Shown here: positions 52,601 through 61,600 of the stretch, piece after piece
Layout: every line of letters starts with the position of its first letter
Position numbering within the stretch: the first letter of the stretch is position 1
Origin: Gigantopelta aegis
Taxonomy: Eukaryota; Mollusca; Gastropoda; Neomphalida; Peltospiridae
Assembly (NCBI RefSeq): GCF_016097555.1
Contig: NC_054708.1
Coordinates: 4,330,796 to 4,394,795, forward strand
Length of the DNA stretch: 64,000 bases
Reading direction: 5' to 3'
Notes under the pieces: model-generated
What the model was told of the DNA's origin: nothing
What the model saw: only the letters and a program-made list of their open reading frames with translations
Database searches by the model: none
Position numbers and translations under genes: made by a program

Positions 52601-55600
52601 CCAGGCTCTAATGTTAAATCATCATGTTACAGACAGTCACTGGCATTACAGATGTGTGTGGAAGCCAGGCTCTAATGTTAAATCACCATGTTACAGACCA
52701 TCACTGACATTACAGATGTGTGTGGAAGCCAGGCTTTAATGTTAAATCATCATGTTACAGACAGTAGAGGCACTGATTTTACGCGATCGCGGACAGAATC
52801 GCGGAAATACCTATCTGAAACGGAATTCCCGATTTTTTTCCAAAACATTATTTAACTTTAAATAGCGCATTTGATTAATTAAAATTTATTTTTCGAACTA
52901 GAAACTATAGACACCGACATCTGCCTGTGCTACGCTACGACACTAGTAACTTTGTATGTTACGCCAAATGTTTAATGTAGAGTATCTAGACGTTTTACCA
53001 GTCGTGTTTTCTTCGCTTATTCCCGGCGATTTAGCGGGAAAAACCGAACATTGTGAGTTAAAATTGTCCGATATTTACTCAAGTGAAAGATATATTATGT
53101 TATGTTTGCTTATTAATTTTTAACATTTGCGGCATTGCCATATTTCCGATCTCACAAAGGAATGCAGTAATTGCATATTGTATGCCAGGCTTTGTTCAAA
53201 ATAAATTATACAAGGGAAGTGGTTTATAGTGTGATCGTTTGTAATTATTTTCTCGATCATATCGTAAAAAAACAATGAAAATGTCCGAAGTCTGTGTGAA
53301 ACAAAAACAGAATTTGTTTAATACTGAAACGGAAAAACCCGGAATTTGTAACATTATAAAACGGAAAAGGGAAAAATCTGAAACGGAAAATCAGTGCCTC
53401 TAAGACAGTCACTGGCATTACAGATGTGTGTGGAAGCCAGGCTCTAATGTTAAATCACCATGTTACAGACAGTCACTGGCATTGCAGATGTGTGTGGAAG
53501 CCAGGCTTTAATGTTAAATCACCATGTTACAGACCGTCACTGACATTGCAGATGTGTGTGGAAGCCAGGCTTTAATGTTAAATCACCATGTTACAGACAG
53601 TCACTGGCATTGCAGATGTGTGTGGAAGCCAGGCTTTAATGTTAAATCACCATGTTACAGACCGTCACTGACATTACAGATGTGTGTGGAAGCCAGGCTT
53701 TACTGTTAAATCATCATATTACAGATGTGTGTGGAAGCCAGGCTTTAATGTTAAATCACCATGTTACAGACAGTCACTGACATTACAGATGTGTGTGGAA
53801 GACAGGCTTTAATGTTAAATCATCATGTTACAGACAGTCACTGACATTGCAGATGTTTGTGGAAGACAGGCTCTAATGTTAAATCATCATGTTACAGACA
53901 GTCACTGACATGGCAGATGTGTGTGGAAGCCAGCCTTTTATGTTAAATCACCATGTTAATTTACCCTCAAACAGCTAAATTACCATCTACATTATAATAC
54001 TTAAATTACCATCTAACAGTTAATATGCCATCTTAACAATTGTGAAATAACAGCTGAATATTGTCCAAGAGTTTAATTCCCATTTAACCCTTAAAATATC
54101 ATCTAACAGTTAAATTACATCTAACAGCTAAATTATCATATTAAACTACCATGTGACAGTTAAATACATATAACAGCTAAATTACCATATACCTGTATCT
54201 AACAGGTAAGAGTTATGTCACCATGTGACAGTTAACTTACCATCCAGGTCGAAATCGTCGACGTCAATGGCGGACTCCTGTGACACGTCCTCGTCGGAAC
54301 TCTCCTCTTTCTCCGGGATGTTATACTGCAGGTCTGCGTACTTGTTAATCACCTGACAAATAAAACACAGACATCGGTAATCTCACACTAGTACTTGTTA
54401 ATCACCTGATGACTAAAACACAGACATCGGTCATCTCACACTAGTACTTGTTAATCACCTGACGAATAAAACACAGACATCGGTCATCTCACACTAGTAC
54501 TTGTTAATCACCTGACAAATAAAACACACAGACATCGGTCATCTCACACTAGTACTTGTTAATCACCTGACGAATAAAACACAGATTTCGGTCATCTCAC
54601 ACTAGTACTTGTTAATCACCTGACGAATAAAACACAGACATCGGTCATCTCACACTAGTACTTGTTAATCACCTGACGAATAAAACACACAGACATCGGT
54701 CATCTCACACTAGTACTTGTTAATCACCTGACAAATAAAACACAGACATCGGTCATCTCACACTAGTACTTGTTAATCACCTGACGAATAAAACACACAG
54801 ACATCGGTCATCTCACACTAGTACTTATTAATCACCTGACGAATAAAACACACAGACATCGGTCATCTCACACTAGTACTTGTTAATCACCTGACAAATA
54901 AAACACACAGACATCGGGGTAATCTCACACTAGTACTTGTTAATCACCTGACGAATAAAACACACAGACATCGGTCATCTCAGTACTTGTTAATCACCTG
55001 ACAAATAAAACACAGACATCGGTCATCTCACACTAGTACTTGTTAATCACCTGACGAATAAAACACAGACATCGGTCATCTCACACTAGTACTTGTTAAT
55101 CACCTGACAAATAAAACACACAGACATCGGTAATCTCACACTAGTACTTGTTAATCACCTGACGAATAAAACACAGACATCGGTCATCTCACACTAGTAC
55201 TTGTTAATCACCTGACGAATAAAACACACAGACATCGGTCATCTCACACTAGTACTTGTTAATCACCTGACAAATAAAACACACAGACATCGGTAATCTC
55301 ACACTAGTACTTGTTAATCACCTGACGAATAAAACACAGACATCGATCATCTCACACCAGTACTTGTTAATCACCTTACAAATAAAACACACAGACATTG
55401 GTCATTTCACACTAACACTGCTCACTTGAAATACTTTACATCTCCACAACTTCAGGCTGTAATACTTCATATAAATTTCTGTTTAAACAATATTTATTGC
55501 CGTTAAAAAAAAAAAAGAGAGATAGACAATAGCATACAAATTTCAGGAGAGGTGCAAGATCCTACAGAATTGTGACATCATTAGGCAAATACAGATTGAA

Positions 55601-58600
55601 AATTAATTAAACCAAATTTAAGGCTGAAAGGTACTGGGTTCGCGCCCTAGCACTGGCTCCAACCCAAAACAATTTGTTTAATGGCTCAGTGATGAGGAAC
55701 ACTTCTGTCAAACATTTGGTAATTCGGACATGTAGTCTCCAGAAGAATTCTGATACATTTTTTCATCAGCAGCAAGGGATTCTTTATATGCATTTTTTTC
55801 CAGACAGGACAGCACGTACAATGACCCTTTGATATACCAGTCGTAGGCCACTAGATTTAATGGCGAAAAAAACCAATTAGAGAATTCTTCCACCATGGAG
55901 ATTCTATCGAAAAATCTGAGCACCTCAAACAAGCACTCTGATAGCTAAATCGTACTACGCTTTTTCCCCCATTAAGATTTAAGCCAAATACATTTACAAG
56001 CTACATGTAATTGTTTTTGGATAGTAACAAATGTGAATTTCTAGCTTCTGGAGAACAGCATAGCAAAGCTTTCCATTACAATTTGTTCATTTACAGGTAT
56101 AAACTAGTATACTGTAGAACCCATGCTCAGAGTTCCTGCAGGCTTGATTTTTAAAGGCTAGCCTTTATCAGATTTATTTACAATTACAAATATCAACTCA
56201 CTTCTGCTAATTTGTTCTTTCCCTTTTGACGGTTCTCCTCCAACTTGCGTTTTAATTCTTTGTCGTGTAATGCTGGATCTTTATCTATTCTGAAAGCAAA
56301 GCAGACATAACGCATTAATCAAATAGTGATGCTGTGTAAATCAAGGTGGTAACTAAGTTTTTATACACACATTTTCACATTGCGACTTGTAGTAAATCAA
56401 AATGTGAAACCCAAAATTGTAAAGATTTTTTAGTGATGATGTTCTATTTTCAACTATAAATTATAATTATACACGTAAAAATAAGAAACTCCCTATCCAT
56501 ACGCAGTGACATTAGTGTTACACATGTAGATCTCCATGGGGGGGGGGGGGGGGGGGGGGGGGGGCAGAGATAGAAAGGATGAGAGATGGGACCAGATAAT
56601 AGGAATAGGAATAAGGAACACATACACACAGAGATAATTGGATATATACATATTTATAATATAATATCTTAAATTTTTAGTCCAATCAAAGTATGTGATA
56701 TTTTTTAGATCACATAGTTTAAGAATTTGATAACTTTGCAAATTAGATATAAATTAAGCAAGGTCACGGCACTAGGTTTATCGACATTTACATGTAAGCG
56801 AACGTACTAGGGTGACACTCCATAATAGACATATGCATTCATATTCATCAAACAAAAACATTTCAGTGGCAACTTTACATTGAAAGCTGTCCAGCGTTCA
56901 GAAAACAAAAATATGTTAAGCACTAGTTTATTATTATGTAAGGATATCCAAAATGACGTCATTCCAATCAAAAAGAAACTGCACCACATATTTTTATGTC
57001 ATTTGAATATCATGAATTAAAGTTGCGAATATTGTTTACAAAAACATGTATTAAGCTTGAGATTATATGATAAAGAGATTCTTACCCTCGTGTGTTTCGG
57101 TATCATCAATATCATATATTAGGAATAAAAATAATGTATTATGCTCACATTATGGACAAAACATGATACAGTTATTTCGACCACTTTGACAATGCTGGTT
57201 TATTTTATATTGAAAAATGATATGTACTTATTGCTGGCTTACCAGGATGTATATTATTACAGAACACTGTGATGCATGCTTCTTTTATCATCACTAAAAA
57301 ATTAGGTACATTTGTTTTTTCAGTTCTAAGACTAATTCTTGACATGACGAGTTTAGTATTACATAACCACTGCTTGCCAGAGGGCGTATTCACTGCGTTG
57401 GAACAAAATGGTTGCGCCCATTATATATAATAGCCATCACATTTAATTGTTTTATTAATTAAATATAATAATATACTTGTTGATATTAAGCAATAATGTG
57501 CATTATATATTCTTGAATATGTATACCAGTCCAAAAGCCTTGTGCGAGCATTCCTTTAATATTACGTTTGTGACTGTCAAAGCTTGACAAATGACAAACT
57601 TGTACAAATCAACAACAAATCATGAGATTGGCCTTTTCGCCTGAGTTTCGTTATCGCTTGCAATGAAGATTTTTAACAACAATCGTTATTAACAACAATC
57701 ATTTTTTTTTTTTATTGAAATACAATAATTGCTCCAAATTATGATACAGCTTTATCATGGTTGTCAGAATACATTTTCACTTGTCATGACAAACGAACAA
57801 GTGTTTATTTCGATTGCTGCATCAGGATTGCGAACCCGCGGAAGACCCTTATTTCAATCCAAATTGATGTCACCCAACAAACATACTAAAAATAGTTAAA
57901 ATCATTGAAATTCATCTAAAATATTTACTCAGTCCAGTGAATGTCTAATTTAGAAAGGTTTCACTATTAAACATTTTTTAAAGTTTGTTTTGTATAACGA
58001 CACCACTAAAGCACACAGATATATTAATCATCAGCTAATGGATGACAAACATTTGGTAATTCCAACAGTCCGAAGAGAGGAAACCTGCTATATTTTTCCA
58101 TTAGTAGCAAGAGATTTTTCATATGCACCATTCCACAGACAGAACAGCACATACCACAGTCTTTGATATATCAGTTGTGGTTGCCTGTAAGACCAAGAAA
58201 TAGCTCAATGGGCCCACCGACAGGGATCTATTCTAGACCAATCATGTATCAGGCAAGTGCTTTACCACTGGGCTATGTCCCGCCCCTGTAAAACTTTAAA
58301 GCCAGGCCAGATTGGATTAAAGTCTCGAGTCTACACTTTAAAAAGTGTCATAAGCATGGGGCCAGCTGTTTCATATCAACTTCTTCAAAATAGCAGGCCT
58401 TTTAGAATAGAACATTCAGGTAACCCATTTCCTTTGTGCATAAATCATTAGGTCCTTGTAAATAATGTCAACAATTTAACGTGTGAAAGAAAAATAGGTT
58501 ACGTAAGTTAAATTTGTGCGAGTGATGCACAAACGAAAATATCTGAAATAAAAATATATCACAGGTTACAAAACTAACCAAATCTAGTATTGTTAGGAAA

Positions 58601-61600
58601 ACTATTACTCTTTTAAAAAAATATACATGTATATAACCACCTGAAGCTTTCTGTTTGCTTGCTTTTAAATGTGCAGATAAAATCTTCATGACGTCTCTTC
58701 TGTAGAATATTTCCTACATCAATGAATGCTTCCTTCGACAAGCTGGCAATAGCACCGGTGCTGGAACATAACATGTTTGAGCAAGTTTATTTTGTGTGTA
58801 TGTATTTTGTGTACAGTGTTTATTGCCTTGCTGCTGATGCAATCTAAAGCCCTGTAATTAGCACAAAACCTGTTATCACTTTATGTGTGACTGTATAGAT
58901 ACAGAAACTATTATAATCATGGTACAGTATGATGGTCACATAGTTTGTTAACATGTTGTCGACCTTCACCTTTCACTGCAAAAGCAGAATTGTCAGACAA
59001 GTTGTAGAACATGATTTAGGTACATGTGCCTCATGTTCATTTAAACAACTAGTCCATGACAAATGAACTAAATATTTTTAAGTTAAGGTCAGTCACAATG
59101 TTGCATAATGCAAAAAATATTTATTCATTTGTTTTGTGAAATGTAAAGATTATACCTTGCATTACATACCCACAAAAATATTACATCCAAATCATTTCAT
59201 TTATTACTCTCTATTAAATCTATCTTACTTAAAAAAAAAAAACATAAGTATTACCGACAGGTCAACACATGACATTACAGTTTCAATTTAAATTCAGTGA
59301 TTCCCTTAGGCGCCGTTCGGACCCCACACCGACCCCGTGAATTTCTTGACTGGGACCATCAAAATTGTAACCATTAAAAAAGGGGACTTGCTTAAGCACG
59401 ATGTATCTCCATTTTGACAAAGAATTGATTGCAACATGACTGATAATGGATACCAGACAACTATTTTTTATGTACTATATATTTTTTGTCAAGGACTCTC
59501 AAGGAAAGTTCGAAACTACTATGTACACATTTATGCAACATTACAATTTTGATATTCTTAAAATATTTATGTAAAGATTTTATGAGGGATCGATTAACTT
59601 GTAGTTATTTATTACAAATACATACATGTACCTGTATAAAGTGCGGAATAAGCCTATTCAAATCTACCTTATTGAAACATTTCAGGCATATGTGCAAGGG
59701 AGTCTAGAGCAAAGGTTTTAGGGAGGGTCTGGAAAATACATTTAAAATTTCTTACCTCAGAGTAGGGAATTTCAACCCCACCCCCTGCTTTTTTACAGTT
59801 TTTACAGGGGGCAGGATGTAGCACAGTGGTAAAGCGCTCGCTTGATGCATGGTCAGTTTAGGATCGATCCCCTTTGGTGGCCCCATTGGGCTATTTCTCA
59901 TTCCAGCCAGTTCTCCACAACTGGTGTAACAATGGCTGTGGTATGTACTATCCTGTCTGTGGGATGGTGCATATAAACGATCCCTTGCTGCTAATCGAAA
60001 AAGAGTAGCCCATAAGTCTGACACCATATAAATATAAATAAAATGTTTTGAGTGTATTATTAAATAAAACATTTCCTTCCTTCTAAGTTTTTATTTTCAA
60101 GAACAGGAAAAACTGCTCATTTAAAAACAAATTATATTTTTTGTTTGCACTGGCAGGATATACCAGTTGTGGTGCACTGGTCGGAATGAGAAGTAGTCCA
60201 ATGGGCCCACTACTGGGGATTGATCCTAGTCCAACCATGCATCAGACGGGCGCTTTACGACAGAGCTACATCCCACTCCCGATATTTTACTAAATACACC
60301 ACACTAGGTAAATACACAACACTAGATCATTTTTGTCACACAAAGTAACAGCAAACCTCAGATTAAGAGATTGTTCTTCATTGACTTTACAAAATATTTT
60401 CCGAATGTCAAAATAATCTGGAAACATTTTTTTCCTGTTGATCAACCGTTCAATTCGCTTGTTAACCTCAGGATATCGACTGCCTGAAAATATCACAACA
60501 TTAAAAATAAGAAATAATTAAAACATTTACGATTAGCAGCTTTACATTTTTAACATGCAAAATAATACATGACATTATATAGAAACGGTTATTTATGGTT
60601 GGACAAATATTGTCAATAGATTAAAGAACTATTGCAAAAGCCATAATTAGAAGTGAACCCTAATATATCAAATCATCGGACTCTGGATTGTACTGCATGT
60701 ATCAAGGTAAGAACAGAGTAACAAACAAGATACCATTGCATGGTAGATCATTTAACAAATACAGTCCAACCAGTGTTAAGCAAACACCAAAAGGTGTACA
60801 AAAGGTGGCATTTCAAGACAAGTGGCTTCTTAATACAGGTCGGCCGTTGTCCTATTATACTGACATACATATATGTAACGTAATAAGCATTTTAGGACTA
60901 CTGTAAAAGCAATACAGGTTCCACAACAGGCCCTACAAATGTTCATACCTCCCAAGTTCAAGGGCCATAACTGTCAAAAATGGGTCCATCACCATGGTAA
61001 TCAAACTTGATATCATAAAGCATTACACAAATTGTCAATATCTTGAGGCATTACGAAGAACTTCTGGTTGGACTGGTAGGGGATAACAACAATACCCTGA
61101 TATGTGAAACGTCTTTCAGTAATTTGAGTACAACCATAACAACAATACCCTGATATGTGAAACGTCTTTCAGTAATTTGAGTACAACCATAACAACAATA
61201 CCCTGATATGTGAAACGTCTTTCAGTAATTTGAGTACAACATAACAACAATACCCTGATATGTGAAACGTCTTTCAGTAATTTGAGTACAACCATAACAA
61301 CAATACCCTGATATGTGAAACATCTTTCAGTAATTTGAGTACAATCATAACAACAATACCCTGATATATGAAACGTCTTTCAGTAATTTGAGTACAACCA
61401 TAACAACAATACCCTAATATGTGAAACGTCTTTCAGTAATTTGAGTACAACCATAACAACAATACCCTGATATATGAAACGTCTTTCAGTAATTTGTGTA
61501 CAATCATAACAATGCAGAAAAATTGGATCATGTAACATGTAACAAAGTAAAAGTTTGGAAATAACACTTTTAAAAGAGTGAATTAAACCAAATAAAGCTG

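Larger units (their letters stand above)
48826..53960. repeat. 64-bp satellite in DAXX intron 6, interrupted twice
   Basis: About 60 units with ATTACAGATGTGTGTGGAAG CCAGGCT and AATGTTAAATCATCATGTTA CAGACCGTCACTGAC. A 60-bp variant lacks ACCG. A 1,268-bp higher-order duplication is visible (49441-49676 equals 50709-50944). Right-edge units are diverged. No splice-junction origin could be recognised for this array. Confidence 0.95.

Noticed and set aside
48826-53960. 64-bp satellite as another splice-junction array
   Set aside because: ATTACAG occurs in each unit on the plus strand, but the gene is on the minus strand, and no DAXX exon sequence matches the unit.
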